This document shows, one piece after another, positions 18,083 to 28,812 of a stretch of 64,000 nt of DNA; positions within the stretch are counted from its first letter, which is position 1, and each line of letters starts with the position of its first letter. Location of the stretch: the NCBI RefSeq assembly GCF_013369335.1, contig NZ_SZQJ01000008.1, positions 1 to 64,000 of the forward strand, read 5' to 3'. The DNA comes from Vibrio sp. JPW-9-11-11 (lineage in GTDB: Bacteria > Pseudomonadota > Gammaproteobacteria > Enterobacterales > Vibrionaceae). The notes beneath the pieces were generated by a model. That model searched no databases, was not told the origin of the DNA, and worked only from the letters and a program-made list of their open reading frames with translations. Position numbers and translations under genes: made by a program.

Positions 18083-19270
18083 TTAGCCCAAAAACGCTTG
18101 TTTTTGCTGGGTTTCGATCGCCTGCGCAGAAGTAATGTAAGCATCATGCAGTATGTTAGCCGCTTTGTCGACATATTCAGGCGACAGCACTAACATCAAC
18201 GATTGTACGTTAAGCGCATGATGTTCAACACTGATCCCCTGCTCCGCGAGCAAGGCATACGATCTTTCTACCAATCCTTCGACTTGAAGACCAACGGCGG
18301 TTAACAAGCTTACCGTTTCACTATTGCGGATTTTATCTTCAAAAACCAGTTTCAGTTTTGCACAAGCCTCGTCTTTTATCACAACACCTGTCCATTCTGC
18401 ATGTTCGATCACATTCCAGATAGTGATCCCCAACATTTGACACTGTTTTTGTAGACTCGTTAACGCCTCTTTTTCAATTTTGATCAAACACATATCGCGC
18501 TGAATCGCTACACCGCAGACATCGGATTGACACTCTTCACCTTTGACGAGACTACCTTGATTGGTCTCAAACGTCGACAGAACTCGAAGAGGAACATTGT
18601 GCAGCCATGCGTATTGTACCGAAGGGAGATGAAGGACTTTAGCGCCTTTACGTGCCATCTCTTCCATCGAAGGAAAATCGATCACGGCCAATTTCTTCGC
18701 TGATTTCACTACCCTAGGATCGCAAGTGTAGATACCGTCTACGTCAGTGAAGATCTGACACTCATCGGCGCTCAGCGCTCCCGCTAACGTCACCGCACTG
18801 GTATCCGAGCCACCACGCCCTAAGGTGGTAATATCCCCTTTCTCATTGACACCTTGGAACCCAGCGACAATCACCACTTGGTCTTGCGCCAATAACGTTT
18901 CAATCGTCGAGGTATCAATATCTTTAATCGTTGCATCATTGTGCTGGTTATCAGTCACAATTCTTGCTTGTGCCCCAGTTAATGAGCTCGCAGAATGACC
19001 CATTTTGTTCAGAGTCATCGCCAGAAGTGCCATCGACACTTGCTCACCAGCTGAGAGCAAAACATCAAGTTCTCGAGCGGTAGGCACACTGTCCACCTGT
19101 TGCGCCAAGTCCATCAATCTGTTTGTTTCACCAGACATTGCCGACACGACTACGACAACTTGATTACCATCATTTTTCGCCTTTATGATGTGTTCAGCAA
19201 CCTTATGGATTCTTTCTATTGAACCCACAGAAGTTCCACCAAACTTTTGCACGATAAGGGGCTTGTTCAC
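18083..19270 (-). CDS. lysC: Aspartate kinase, monofunctional
   Basis: Phosphorylates aspartate, the first step toward lysine, threonine and methionine. At 395 residues it has the amino-acid-kinase domain opening VQKFGGTSVGS and the substrate motif TLGRGGSDTSAVTLA, followed by two ACT-type regulatory regions in the C-terminal third. There is no homoserine dehydrogenase part. The ACT regions imply feedback control by end-product amino acids, but the effector cannot be read from sequence. It lies between alaS and csrA. A foldable leader of about 190 bp precedes it, without a recognisable lysine riboswitch core. The lysC symbol is by family; the paralogue type is uncertain. Confidence 0.9.
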   Translation of the reverse strand: MNKPLIVQKFGGTSVGSIERIHKVAEHIIKAKNDGNQVVVVVSAMSGETNRLMDLAQQVDSVPTARELDVLLSAGEQVSMALLAMTLNKMGHSASSLTGAQARIVTDNQHNDATIKDIDTSTIETLLAQDQVVIVAGFQGVNEKGDITTLGRGGSDTSAVTLAGALSADECQIFTDVDGIYTCDPRVVKSAKKLAVIDFPSMEEMARKGAKVLHLPSVQYAWLHNVPLRVLSTFETNQGSLVKGEECQSDVCGVAIQRDMCLIKIEKEALTSLQKQCQMLGITIWNVIEHAEWTGVVIKDEACAKLKLVFEDKIRNSETVSLLTAVGLQVEGLVERSYALLAEQGISVEHHALNVQSLMLVLSPEYVDKAANILHDAYITSAQAIETQQKQAFLG

Positions 19271-19307
19271 CAGTCTTCACCTTCCCAAGACCAAAGTCTC
19301 ATTAGCA

Positions 19308-19403
19308 CTGCACTCAATAGATTGAATATTGGGTGCAGTTGTTATAACAAAAACCAAGTGACTTAACCGAGCCGCTCAGCGCACTCAATTAAACCACTTG
19401 GTT
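19308..19403 (-). other. Structured leader upstream of aspartokinase
   Basis: Two large inverted repeats lie before lysC. CTGCACTCAATA/TATTGGGTGCAG (19308-19338) makes a 12-bp stem. AACCAAGTG/CACTTGGTT (19352-19360 and 19395-19403) encloses about 34 nt and, in the leftward transcript, is followed by TTTTTGTT like a terminator. The two could form a termination-control device. Confidence 0.45.
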
Positions 19404-19414
19404 CAATAAAAAGA

Positions 19415-19446
19415 GTTACGCTCAATCAAAAAAGAGTGAGCGTAGT
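19415..19446 (-). terminator. Terminator after alaS
   Basis: On the minus strand TACGCTCA and TGAGCGTA form an 8-bp stem with a T-rich loop, followed by ACTCTTTTTATTG. It is a plausible intrinsic terminator 17 bp after the alaS stop codon. Confidence 0.65.
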
Positions 19447-19462
19447 AATAGATTATGCGATT

Positions 19463-22045
19463 TTACAAACGTTCTTCGAGCCAAGGCTGAACGGTTTTGA
19501 TCGCTTCAGGTAACGCGGCCACATCAGTACCACCGGCCTGAGCCATATCTGGACGACCACCACCTTTACCGCCCACTTGCTCTGCAACCATTTTTACAAG
19601 ATCACCAGCTTTTACTTTACCCGTCAGATCTTTCGTCACACCTGCGATAAGGCCCACTTTCTCACCGGTCACGTTAGCAAGCAGGACAACACCGCTACCC
19701 ATTTGGTTCTTGATGTCGTCTACCATAGTGCGCAGGTTTTTGCTATCTGCACCATCAAGAGCAGCAACCAACACTTTTACGCCGTTGATTTCTTGCGCTT
19801 TACCCATGATGTTGGCACTTTCTGCGGCAGCCATCTTGTCTTTCAGCTTTTGCACCTCTTTCTCAAGCGCTTTGGCTTTTTGAGCTGACTCAACAAGCTT
19901 CTCTTCGTACTGCGCAGTTTGCGCTTCGATTGCGTCTAACGCGGCTTCAGCCGTTACCGCTTCAATACGACGAATACCCGCTGCGATACCACCTTCTGAT
20001 GTTATCTTGAACAGACCGATATCACCGGTGTTTGCTGCGTGAATACCACCACACAACTCAGTCGAGAACTCACCCATAGAGAGTACGCGCACTTCATCAT
20101 CGTACTTCTCTCCGAATAGAGCCATCGCACCTTTTTGTTTCGCTGACTCGATATCCATGATGTTGGTTTCAATTATGTGGTTACGACGAATCTGCGCGTT
20201 AACCAAGCGCTCAACTTCTTTTAGTTCAGCGGGTGTGACCGCTTCTAAGTGTGAGAAGTCGAAACGCAGGTTTTCAGGTTTCACTAACGAGCCTTTCTGC
20301 GCTACGTGCTCACCAAGCACTTGGCGTAGTGCTGCATGAAGTAAGTGAGTAGCAGAATGGTTTAGAGAGATCGCCGCGCGACGCTGCGCATCGACCACCG
20401 CTTCAACTTCATCACCTTTAGCCAGAACACCCTCAGCCAAAACGCCGTGATGTGCGATAGCATTGCCCAGCTTTTGCGTGTCTTCGACATTGAATAGGCC
20501 TGATTGCGTTTTCAGCACTCCAGCATCACCACACTGACCACCAGATTCTGCATAGAATGGCGTTTCACCAAGGATGATGATCGCTTTATCACCGGCCGAT
20601 AGGGATTGTGCCACTTCACCTTCAACGAAAATTTCCGCGATATGGCTGTTACCTTGCGTGCCTGTGTAACCGCAAAACTCAGTGTCAACGTCAGTCTTGA
20701 TGGTTGCGTTGTAGTCCGTACCAAATTGGCCGGCTTCACGCGCGCGCTGACGCTGCTCTTCCATCGCTTTCTCGAAACCCGCTTCGTCGATAGTGAAATT
20801 ACGCTCGCGAGCCACGTCGTTAGTTAAGTCAGCAGGGAAGCCGTAGGTGTCGTACAGCTTAAATACCGTATCACCATCGAGCTCTTTACCTTCAAGAGCA
20901 TCCAGTGCTTCGTTGAGGATAATCATGCCGCGCTCCAGTGTGCGACCAAAGTTTTCCTCTTCGATACGAAGCACTTTTTCAACCAGCTCTTGCTGCTTCT
21001 TAAGCTCGTCAGCAGCACTGCCCATCACTTCAATCAATACAGCGACAAGTTTATGGAAGAATACGCCTTGTGCACCTAGCTTGTTACCGTGACGAACGGC
21101 GCGGCGGATAATGCGGCGCAACACGTAGCCACGCCCTTCGTTTGAAGGCATCACGCCATCTGCGATTAGGTACGCACAAGAGCGGATGTGGTCGGCAATC
21201 ACGCGCAGCGATTGGTTGGATAGATCTTCGCAACCAACAACCTCTGCAGCAGCTTTGATTAGCTTTTGGAAAACATCGATTTCATAGTTTGAATGCACAC
21301 CCTGCATGATGGCAGAGATACGTTCAATACCCATACCTGTATCAACAGCAGGCTTAGGCAGTGGTTCCATCGTGCCATCTGCATGACGGTTGAACTGCAT
21401 AAATACGTTGTTCCAGATCTCGATGAAACGGTCACCGTCTTCTTCAGGTGTACCAGGGCGACCACCCCAGATGTGTTCACCATGATCGTAGAAAATTTCA
21501 GTACATGGACCACAAGGGCCTGTGTCACCCATTGTCCAGAAGTTATCTGACTCGAACTGCTTACCGCCTTCTTTGTCGCCGATACGCACGATACGATCAG
21601 CAGGTACGCCTACTTTTTTGTTCCAGATATCGAATGCTTCGTCATCTGTCTCGTATACCGTTACCAGTAGACGATCTTTGGGAAGCTGTAGCGTTTCAGT
21701 TAGGAATTCCCAAGCAAACGCGATTGCGTCTTCTTTAAAGTAATCACCGAAGCTGAAGTTACCTAGCATTTCAAAGAAAGTATGGTGACGAGCGGTAAAG
21801 CCAACGTTTTCAAGGTCGTTATGTTTACCACCCGCACGTACACAACGCTGAGCCGTAGTTGCTCGTGTGTAGGCACGCTTTTCAGCGCCTAAGAAGCAAT
21901 CTTTAAATTGGTTCATACCTGCGTTAGTAAATAGCAGGGTTGGATCGTTATGTGGAACCAACGATGAACTGTCTACGATTTGGTGTCCTTTGCTTTCAAA
22001 GAACTTAAGGAACGCGTTACGAACCTCATCAGTGCTCATGTACAT
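19463..22045 (-). CDS. alaS: Alanyl-tRNA synthetase
   Basis: Charges tRNA-Ala and edits mischarged Ser or Gly. The 860 residues are typical for vibrios. The N-terminal catalytic core holds [14 protein letters not shown] and the class II motifs. The editing domain has the metal site [12 protein letters not shown] plus CGGIH. A C-terminal coiled-coil region at about 715-760 leads to the C-Ala domain with [15 protein letters not shown]. The start at 22045 is favoured by AGGAAGAG upstream; a second ATG at 22039 (MSTDEVR) is also possible. It lies downstream of recA-recX. Confidence 0.97.
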   Translation of the reverse strand: MYMSTDEVRNAFLKFFESKGHQIVDSSSLVPHNDPTLLFTNAGMNQFKDCFLGAEKRAYTRATTAQRCVRAGGKHNDLENVGFTARHHTFFEMLGNFSFGDYFKEDAIAFAWEFLTETLQLPKDRLLVTVYETDDEAFDIWNKKVGVPADRIVRIGDKEGGKQFESDNFWTMGDTGPCGPCTEIFYDHGEHIWGGRPGTPEEDGDRFIEIWNNVFMQFNRHADGTMEPLPKPAVDTGMGIERISAIMQGVHSNYEIDVFQKLIKAAAEVVGCEDLSNQSLRVIADHIRSCAYLIADGVMPSNEGRGYVLRRIIRRAVRHGNKLGAQGVFFHKLVAVLIEVMGSAADELKKQQELVEKVLRIEEENFGRTLERGMIILNEALDALEGKELDGDTVFKLYDTYGFPADLTNDVARERNFTIDEAGFEKAMEEQRQRAREAGQFGTDYNATIKTDVDTEFCGYTGTQGNSHIAEIFVEGEVAQSLSAGDKAIIILGETPFYAESGGQCGDAGVLKTQSGLFNVEDTQKLGNAIAHHGVLAEGVLAKGDEVEAVVDAQRRAAISLNHSATHLLHAALRQVLGEHVAQKGSLVKPENLRFDFSHLEAVTPAELKEVERLVNAQIRRNHIIETNIMDIESAKQKGAMALFGEKYDDEVRVLSMGEFSTELCGGIHAANTGDIGLFKITSEGGIAAGIRRIEAVTAEAALDAIEAQTAQYEEKLVESAQKAKALEKEVQKLKDKMAAAESANIMGKAQEINGVKVLVAALDGADSKNLRTMVDDIKNQMGSGVVLLANVTGEKVGLIAGVTKDLTGKVKAGDLVKMVAEQVGGKGGGRPDMAQAGGTDVAALPEAIKTVQPWLEERL

Positions 22046-22186
22046 GCAGCTCTTCCTGAAAATAGTCGAGTTAGAATTTTGCGCTATTGTAGATCATGGC
22101 AAAGGCTACGACTAGTTTTCTCGCAGAAAAGAGCTGATTGAAGGTAGATTAGGGATTAAATCGTTAAATAGACGAGTTATTGAGGG

Positions 22187-22651
22187 TTAACCTTGCTCAT
22201 CAAGGTTCAAAGCATAGCTGATTTGCTCAAAGCTATAGCCGCGATATTGCAGAAAACGGACTTGTTTGGCGTACTCTTTTTGGTCTTTAGCCCGGCTGCC
22301 TTTAAATTTCTTCTCCGCGGCCTGTTTTGCTAACTCAAACCAGTCTTGTGGCTCTTCACTCATTGCCGCTTCAATGACCGACTCTGCCACGCGCTTTTGG
22401 TTCAGTTCTTGCCTGATACGACGCTCACCGTGTCCTTTGTAAACATGTTGGCGAATCTGGCTTTTGGCATAGCGCAGATCATCTAAGTAGTTGTGGTCTA
22501 AGCAGAAGTTAACGGCGTCTTGAATCGCTTCTTCATCGTAGCCCTTCAAAGTGAGCTTTTGGTAGAGTTCATACTCACCATGATCCCTGCGGCTAAGCAG
22601 TTGGATAGCGGCTTCTTTGCTGGAAAGTGTCGGCGGTTTACGTTGAAACAT
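22187..22651 (-). CDS. recX: Regulatory protein RecX
   Basis: A 154-residue helical protein that binds RecA filaments and limits recombinase activity. It contains the three tandem three-helix repeats of the family: [16 protein letters not shown], a middle repeat with [11 protein letters not shown], and a C-terminal repeat ending [12 protein letters not shown]. It sits 69 bp downstream of recA with a terminator-like hairpin between them, so its expression probably depends on readthrough from the SOS-induced recA promoter. Confidence 0.95.
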   Translation of the reverse strand: MFQRKPPTLSSKEAAIQLLSRRDHGEYELYQKLTLKGYDEEAIQDAVNFCLDHNYLDDLRYAKSQIRQHVYKGHGERRIRQELNQKRVAESVIEAAMSEEPQDWFELAKQAAEKKFKGSRAKDQKEYAKQVRFLQYRGYSFEQISYALNLDEQG

Positions 22652-22676
22652 AATCTCAATCTAGGATAGATATAAC

Positions 22677-22702
22677 AAAGCCCCGCAATTGCAGGGCTTT
22701 AA
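22677..22702 (-). terminator. Terminator between recA and recX
   Basis: AAAGCCCcGC and GCaGGGCTTT pair across AATT, followed on the minus strand by TGTTATAT. The U-tract is short, fitting partial readthrough into recX as known in other bacteria. Confidence 0.7.
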
Positions 22703-22720
22703 GAAAAAAGAGAAGTTAGA

Positions 22721-23767
22721 TTATAGCTCTTCTTGCTCTGGCATTTGGCCTAGCTCAGCATCATCCGGCTGAATTTCAGCTGGTGACAGTAGCATCTCGC
22801 GCAATTTCGCATCGATAGCTTGTGCAGCATCTGGGTTCTCACGTAGGAACTTACCTGCGTTTGCTTTACCTTGACCGATCTTATCACCGTTGTAGCTGTA
22901 CCAAGCGCCTGCTTTTTCGATGAGCTTGTGCTTAACACCCAAGTCGATAAGTTCGCCTTCACGGTTGAAACCTTGGCCATACATGATTTGCGTTTCAGCT
23001 TGTTTGAATGGAGCAGCAATCTTGTTCTTAACAACCTTGATACGAGTTTCGTTACCCACGACTTCGTCGCCCTCTTTGATAGAACCAGTACGGCGAATAT
23101 CAAGACGGACAGATGCGTAGAACTTAAGTGCGTTACCACCTGTAGTTGTTTCTGGGTTACCGAACATAACACCAATCTTCATACGGATTTGGTTGATGAA
23201 GATACACATACAGTTAGACTGCTTAAGGTTACCCGTTAGCTTACGCATTGCTTGAGAAAGCATACGTGCTTGCAGACCCATGTGGCTATCGCCCATTTCA
23301 CCTTCGATTTCAGCTTTAGGTGTTAGTGCAGCTACTGAGTCAACAACCATAACGTCGATAGCGCCCGAGCGAGCTAGTGCATCACAGATCTCTAGCGCTT
23401 GTTCACCCGTATCTGGCTGAGAAACAAGCAGTGCATCGATATCAACACCTAACTTCTTAGCGTAAACGGGATCAAGTGCGTGCTCAGCATCGATAAATGC
23501 ACAAGTCTTACCTTGTTTTTGCGCTGCAGCAATACACTCTAGAGTTAACGTTGTTTTACCTGAAGATTCTGGACCGTAAATCTCGACGATACGCCCCATA
23601 GGTAGACCACCAGCACCTAGCGCGATATCCAAAGAAAGTGAACCTGTAGAGATTGTTTCTACATCCATTGCGCGGTTGTCACCAAGGCGCATGATTGAAC
23701 CTTTACCGAATTGCTTTTCAATCTGACCTAGCGCAGCGGCGAGCGCTTTCTGTTTGTTCTCGTCCAT
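22721..23767 (-). CDS. recA: Recombinase RecA
   Basis: Forms filaments on single-stranded DNA, drives strand exchange and activates LexA self-cleavage in the SOS response. With the start at 23765-23767 ([14 protein letters not shown]) the protein has 348 residues, the standard vibrio length. GGAGAAAG upstream supports this over an ATG 21 bp earlier. The Walker A motif GPESSGKTT lies near 66-74, with the usual DNA-binding loops and an acidic C-terminal tail (EEL). A LexA box is placed inside its promoter. Confidence 0.98.
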   Translation of the reverse strand: MDENKQKALAAALGQIEKQFGKGSIMRLGDNRAMDVETISTGSLSLDIALGAGGLPMGRIVEIYGPESSGKTTLTLECIAAAQKQGKTCAFIDAEHALDPVYAKKLGVDIDALLVSQPDTGEQALEICDALARSGAIDVMVVDSVAALTPKAEIEGEMGDSHMGLQARMLSQAMRKLTGNLKQSNCMCIFINQIRMKIGVMFGNPETTTGGNALKFYASVRLDIRRTGSIKEGDEVVGNETRIKVVKNKIAAPFKQAETQIMYGQGFNREGELIDLGVKHKLIEKAGAWYSYNGDKIGQGKANAGKFLRENPDAAQAIDAKLREMLLSPAEIQPDDAELGQMPEQEEL

Positions 23768-23854
23768 CACTTTCTCCAAATAATTCATCTAGTGCTGATG
23801 ACTTTATCTTTAATTCTTAGTTTTAGCTCGAAGGCTAAACCGTCAACGCAAGCC

Positions 23855-23882
23855 ATTATACTGTTGATTCATACAGTGTCCA
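23855..23882 (-). promoter_or_regulatory. recA promoter with embedded LexA box
   Basis: On the leftward strand TGGACA (23877-23882), a 16-bp spacer and TATAAT (23855-23860) form the promoter. The spacer itself (23861-23876) is the SOS box CTG-N10-CAG (CTGTATGAATCAACAG), so bound LexA would block RNA polymerase directly. Confidence 0.9.
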
Positions 23883-23962
23883 TAGTTTGGGCTATTTTTT
23901 TTGAAAACTATAATTATCTGTATGTTTTATATTACTTTTTGCTGTTAGTCCTGTTCCTTTTT

Positions 23963-24436
23963 CTATTTATCCAGCTTTTCACACAGTACTTGCATGGCTA
24001 ACTCAACAGCCTGTTGGCGTACTTGCTGGCGGTCGCCATCTAAATGGAAAGTACGACTTTCTAACCAGCCATTTTTATCTGCCCACGCGAAACATACCGT
24101 CCCGACTGGTTTCTCCTCGCTGCCTCCACCAGGACCTGCAATCCCACTTATTGATACACCAATGCTGGCTGACGAGTGCTGCAGTGCACCCAACACCATT
24201 TCTTGCGCCGTCTCTTCACTCACGGCTCCGTGCTGATCTAGCGTCTGCGGTGTCACACCCAACATCTCAACTTTCGCTTGGTTGCTGTATGTGACGAAAG
24301 CCCGGTCGAACCACTGTGAGCTCCCAGCGACATCGGTAACCGCCGCTGAAACACCACCGCCAGTGCATGACTCTGCGGTCACAAAAAGGTGGTTGTGCTG
24401 CTTTAATAACTTACCTAATTTTTCTGCCCAGCCCAT
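23963..24436 (-). CDS. pncC: Nicotinamide-nucleotide amidohydrolase (CinA C-terminal domain family)
   Basis: Predicted to deamidate NMN to nicotinate mononucleotide, recycling NAD breakdown products. The 157 residues match the stand-alone CinA C-terminal domain (E. coli PncC). TAESCTGGG near 20-28 and SGIAGPGGGSEEKPVGTV are the family signatures. It is upstream of recA in the same direction, as in many proteobacteria, but recA has its own promoter between them. Confidence 0.93.
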   Translation of the reverse strand: MGWAEKLGKLLKQHNHLFVTAESCTGGGVSAAVTDVAGSSQWFDRAFVTYSNQAKVEMLGVTPQTLDQHGAVSEETAQEMVLGALQHSSASIGVSISGIAGPGGGSEEKPVGTVCFAWADKNGWLESRTFHLDGDRQQVRQQAVELAMQVLCEKLDK

Positions 24437-24581
24437 CGAGAGTCCTTACCATTGCCAAGTAGATCGAAGCTAACACTCTATCATTAACCGCTAATTTTAT
24501 GAAAACACGCCACTTGTCGTCTAAACTTAACGCTCATATGCAACAGAACTCACTTTATTATATCCATTTGGAATGGTATTT

Positions 24582-26108
24582 ATGTACAAGCAACTGCAGA
24601 GCTCCCAACGTACTTATCTCTACATTGTTTTTATCGCGATTCTCGCCAACTTGATGTTAGCGACGTACATCTACAAAAAAACCCAATCACTTAAGACGTT
24701 GCGCGATCAGCTAAACCAACAATATGTCGCGCAAATCACTATCAGCCAAACCATCTCTAACATCGAACGAGACCTCGGTTATGTAGGCTTTATTCACCAC
24801 TTTAAGAACTTCGTTATTCGGCGTGACCTACGCTATTTCGAACGTGCCCGAGATAAATATTTGCTTCTAAAAAGCAACATCTACTTGCTGCAAACCTTAA
24901 TTACAGACACACAGCTTAAGGCCAATGTCGACCAGCTCAATGCCACACTCGAAGAGTATTACCAAAAACTGCTTAAAGCGCGGCAAATAGGGTTAGAGAA
25001 GTCGGTCACCGAGCTCGATAACATCGTTAAAGTTGATGATACTCCAGCCTTAATCGCGCTAACCGCAATGCAAAACAGTGTGTTACCCAAAGTGGATGAG
25101 ATACTTAACTCATCCAAAGACAAACTGGAACAGATTAACCTTTATATGTGGTTATTCAACCTGCTTCTGTTCCCGCTCATTATTGTCACAACCTGGTTCA
25201 TTTTACGCGCAATTAAGCGCTCTCATTTCCTACTACAAGAACTTGGAGAGATCTTTGATGTTTCTCCGGACGGCATTCTCTACATTGACCACCAAGGGCA
25301 CATTCTCGGAGCGAATAAAATGGCTTGTCAGCTGTTTCAGTACAGCAACCAAGAAATGAAGCAGCTCTCGGTTGAAGATCTCCTTGATCCAGCACTGAAA
25401 GACAAACATCGTCAATATCGTGACCAGTTTCAAACCAAACAACAGTCACGTCTAATGACAGATACGCGTCAGAAAATCATGGGGCTGACAAAGTATGGCG
25501 ATCATGTTGAAGTGCAAATTGCCATTTCCTCAACCACCATTGGTAACGAACCACGCACTATCTGCGTGATTCGTGATATGAGTGAACAAAATGCGTTGAA
25601 ACAAGTCGCAGAACTAGATTATTTAACCCACCTTCACAACCGTCGTAGCATTGACCAACTGTTATTTAAAGAGTTAGCTCGTTCAGAACGCAATCAAGCG
25701 CCAGTCTCTTTACTCTTGATTGATCTCGATAACTTCAAACAAGTTAACGATGAACTTGGTCACGCTGAAGGAGACGAAATACTGACACAAGTGGCGAACT
25801 TCTTGCGTGAAAATACTCGTACCTATGATTCCATTGGGCGTTGGGGCGGAGACGAGTTTGTTCTCATTTCTCCAGAGCTACATCAACAAGATGCACTCAA
25901 TTACGCCACTCGGCTGATCGAGTCATTTCGAGCTTCGCCGATTGGTAACGGTCAACTGAGTTTAAGTATCGGCGTGGCGACTCACACCCCTGATTGCCCG
26001 TATGATTTGAACACCTTGTTTGAACATGCTGATCAGGCGCTCTACACCTCCAAACAGAGAGGCAAAGCGCAGGCCACCCATATCAAAGACCTAGAGTTAG
26101 AAAAATAA
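24582..26108 (+). CDS. Membrane-anchored PAS-GGDEF diguanylate cyclase
   Basis: Predicted to make cyclic di-GMP in response to a periplasmic or PAS-sensed signal. It has a membrane segment at about 14-33 and a helical periplasmic sensor region at 35-188. A second membrane segment lies near 190-212, a PAS domain near 225-340 and a GGDEF domain near 345-505 (positions counted from an upstream ATG at 24573). The active-site motif GGDEF is intact, and RTYD five residues earlier is a complete RxxD inhibitory I-site, implying product feedback. I prefer the start at 24582 because the only GGA-type ribosome binding site fits it. The ligand is unknown. Confidence 0.9.
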   Translation: MYKQLQSSQRTYLYIVFIAILANLMLATYIYKKTQSLKTLRDQLNQQYVAQITISQTISNIERDLGYVGFIHHFKNFVIRRDLRYFERARDKYLLLKSNIYLLQTLITDTQLKANVDQLNATLEEYYQKLLKARQIGLEKSVTELDNIVKVDDTPALIALTAMQNSVLPKVDEILNSSKDKLEQINLYMWLFNLLLFPLIIVTTWFILRAIKRSHFLLQELGEIFDVSPDGILYIDHQGHILGANKMACQLFQYSNQEMKQLSVEDLLDPALKDKHRQYRDQFQTKQQSRLMTDTRQKIMGLTKYGDHVEVQIAISSTTIGNEPRTICVIRDMSEQNALKQVAELDYLTHLHNRRSIDQLLFKELARSERNQAPVSLLLIDLDNFKQVNDELGHAEGDEILTQVANFLRENTRTYDSIGRWGGDEFVLISPELHQQDALNYATRLIESFRASPIGNGQLSLSIGVATHTPDCPYDLNTLFEHADQALYTSKQRGKAQATHIKDLELEK

Positions 26109-26202
26109 CCTTACTCACGGTTATTCTCTCCACTCTGATTGCTCTTACTGCTGCTGTTTTGGTACCCTGCGGGGTAATTTGAACTGTTTGCTAACGACTG
26201 GT

Positions 26203-28764
26203 ATGAAAGAGCAAAAACACACGCCTATGATGCAGCAATACCTCAAGCTTAAAGCTGAGAACCCCGATATTTTGCTGTTCTACCGCATGGGCGATTTTTA
26301 TGAGCTATTTTACGATGATGCTAAACGCGCCTCTCAGCTATTGGATATTTCTCTAACCAAACGAGGCGCATCAGCGGGTGAACCTATCCCGATGGCTGGC
26401 GTGCCTTTTCATGCGGTTGAAGGCTATTTAGCAAAACTGGTTCAACTCGGTGAGTCCGTAGCAATTTGTGAGCAGATTGGCGACCCCGCCACCAGTAAAG
26501 GCCCGGTTGAACGTAAAGTTGTCCGCATTGTGACGCCTGGAACCGTAACCGATGAAGCTCTGCTTTCAGAGCGTTTAGATAACCTCATTGCCGCCATTTA
26601 TTATCACAATGGTCAGTTTGGTTATGCGACTCTCGATGTGACATCTGGCCGTTTCCAACTGATGGAACCGGCAACAGAAGAAGCGATGGCGGCAGAGCTG
26701 CAACGCACTGCACCACGTGAGCTCTTATTTCCAGAAGACTTTGAACCGGTTCATTTAATGAATGGTCGCAATGGCAATCGCCGTCGCCCGGTCTGGGAGT
26801 TTGAACTTGATACAGCGAAACAGCAGCTCAACCAACAGTTCGGTACGAAAGATCTCGTCGGTTTCGGCGTCGAACAAGCCAAGTTAGGCTTATGTGCGGC
26901 GGGCTGTTTGATCCAGTATGTCAAAGACACCCAACGCACCGCTCTGCCCCATATCCGCTCTCTCACTTTTGACCGCCAAGATCATTCCGTGATTTTGGAC
27001 GCCGCCACGCGTCGTAACTTAGAGATCACCCATAACCTGGCAGGCGGCACAGACAATACCTTGGCAGGAGTACTCGACCATACCGCCACCGCGATGGGTA
27101 GCCGTATGCTCAAGCGCTGGTTACACCAGCCGATGCGCGATATTGATACGCTCAATCACCGACTTGATGCCATCACAGAGATCAAAGAAACCGGCCAGTT
27201 TGCCGAGCTACACCCTGTGCTAAAACAAGTGGGCGATATTGAGCGTATTTTGGCGCGCTTGGCTCTGCGCAGCGCCAGACCACGAGATATGGCTCGACTG
27301 CGTTTTGCCATGCAGCAACTGCCTGAGCTGGCCGAATCGATGCGCTCGTTAAGTCATCCCTACTTGACCAAGCTAGCCCAATACGCGGCACCTATGGATG
27401 AGGTCTATGAGCTACTTGAGCGTGCGATCAAAGAGAATCCACCGGTCGTGATTCGCGATGGAGGTGTCATTGCCGAAGGTTATAACGCCGAGCTTGATGA
27501 ATGGCGTAAGTTAGCAGACGGCGCGACGGAGTATCTCGAGAAACTTGAACAAGATGAGCGAGAGCGTCACGGCATCGATAGCCTTAAAGTTGGCTACAAC
27601 AATGTGCACGGCTTCTTTATTCAGGTCAGTCGTGGGCAGAGTCACTTAGTGCCGCCTCACTACGTGCGCCGTCAAACGCTAAAAAACGCCGAACGTTACA
27701 TTATTCCCGAGCTTAAAGAGCATGAGGATAAAGTTCTCAACTCAAAGTCAAAAGCACTCGCGCTTGAGAAGCAATTGTGGGAACAGTTGTTTGATCTCTT
27801 GCTGCCTCATTTAGAGCAGATGCAAAACCTCGCTTCCGCTTTGTCACAAATCGATGTATTACAAAACCTTGCAGAGCGCGCCGATAGCCTAGATTACTGC
27901 CGCCCAGTGTTGACCAAAGAAGTGGGAATCCAGATTCAAAATGGCCGTCACCCAGTGGTGGAACAAGTACTAGACGAGCCATTTATCGCCAACCCGATAG
28001 AGTTAGGCCCACAGCGCAAGATGCTGATTATTACAGGCCCTAATATGGGCGGTAAATCGACTTATATGCGTCAAACAGCCTTGATCGCATTGATGGCACA
28101 CATAGGTTCTTACGTTCCTGCAGAATCGGCACAAATAGGCTCGGTGGACCGCATTTTCACCCGTATTGGGGCCTCTGATGATTTAGCATCAGGACGCTCA
28201 ACCTTTATGGTCGAAATGACCGAAACCGCCAATATTTTGCATAACGCCACCGCCAATAGTTTAGTGTTAATGGATGAAATTGGGCGCGGTACCAGTACCT
28301 ACGACGGTTTGTCTCTTGCCTGGGCTAGCGCTGAGTGGCTCGCCAAGCAGATTGGTGCGATGACACTGTTTGCGACCCACTATTTTGAACTAACCGAACT
28401 GCCTCATCTGCTTCCTGGGTTGGCTAACGTGCACCTCGATGCGGTTGAACATGGCGACAGCATCGCCTTTATGCATGCGGTGCAAGAAGGGGCGGCTAGT
28501 AAATCATACGGCCTTGCGGTTGCGGGGCTCGCTGGTGTTCCTAAGAGCGTAATCAAGAATGCGCGCGCGAAACTAACCCAGCTAGAACACATTGGCCAAA
28601 TCGCAGACAGCGCCCCGCGAGGCACTGCGGTCGATATCGCCAATCAGTTAAGCTTGATTCCTGAAGCAAGTGAAGTCGAGCAGGCCCTAGCCAATATCGA
28701 CCCAGACGATCTTACGCCAAGACAAGCGCTTGACGAGCTTTATCGATTGAGAAAACTCCTCTAA
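26203..28764 (+). CDS. mutS: DNA mismatch repair protein MutS
   Basis: Recognises mispaired bases and recruits MutL. The start at 26203 gives 853 residues, the usual vibrio length; a TTG at 26179 would add eight residues but lacks support. The mismatch-binding motif [11 protein letters not shown] contains the Phe-X-Glu wedge near residue 31-40. The ATPase domain carries Walker [10 protein letters not shown] and the Walker B/signature region [13 protein letters not shown]. The C-terminal tail is complete. A clear terminator follows immediately. Confidence 0.97.
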   Translation: MKEQKHTPMMQQYLKLKAENPDILLFYRMGDFYELFYDDAKRASQLLDISLTKRGASAGEPIPMAGVPFHAVEGYLAKLVQLGESVAICEQIGDPATSKGPVERKVVRIVTPGTVTDEALLSERLDNLIAAIYYHNGQFGYATLDVTSGRFQLMEPATEEAMAAELQRTAPRELLFPEDFEPVHLMNGRNGNRRRPVWEFELDTAKQQLNQQFGTKDLVGFGVEQAKLGLCAAGCLIQYVKDTQRTALPHIRSLTFDRQDHSVILDAATRRNLEITHNLAGGTDNTLAGVLDHTATAMGSRMLKRWLHQPMRDIDTLNHRLDAITEIKETGQFAELHPVLKQVGDIERILARLALRSARPRDMARLRFAMQQLPELAESMRSLSHPYLTKLAQYAAPMDEVYELLERAIKENPPVVIRDGGVIAEGYNAELDEWRKLADGATEYLEKLEQDERERHGIDSLKVGYNNVHGFFIQVSRGQSHLVPPHYVRRQTLKNAERYIIPELKEHEDKVLNSKSKALALEKQLWEQLFDLLLPHLEQMQNLASALSQIDVLQNLAERADSLDYCRPVLTKEVGIQIQNGRHPVVEQVLDEPFIANPIELGPQRKMLIITGPNMGGKSTYMRQTALIALMAHIGSYVPAESAQIGSVDRIFTRIGASDDLASGRSTFMVEMTETANILHNATANSLVLMDEIGRGTSTYDGLSLAWASAEWLAKQIGAMTLFATHYFELTELPHLLPGLANVHLDAVEHGDSIAFMHAVQEGAASKSYGLAVAGLAGVPKSVIKNARAKLTQLEHIGQIADSAPRGTAVDIANQLSLIPEASEVEQALANIDPDDLTPRQALDELYRLRKLL

Positions 28765-28767
28765 ATA

Positions 28768-28795
28768 AAACGGCAGCCAAATGGCTGCCGTTTTT
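28768..28795. terminator. Bidirectional terminator between mutS and lptG
   Basis: CGGCAGCC (28771-28778) and GGCTGCCG (28783-28790) pair around a 4-nt loop. T and A runs flank the stem on either side, so it serves convergent mutS and lptG. Confidence 0.9.
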
Positions 28796-28812
28796 AATTG
28801 GTTCGAATGAGG

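Noticed and set aside
19271..19462. Lysine riboswitch upstream of aspartokinase
   Set aside because: The conserved AGAGG-type core and five-helix layout were not found; only two large inverted repeats are visible.
26179..26202. TTG start adding eight residues to MutS
   Set aside because: The ATG at 26203 gives the normal vibrio length and the extension has no conserved sequence.
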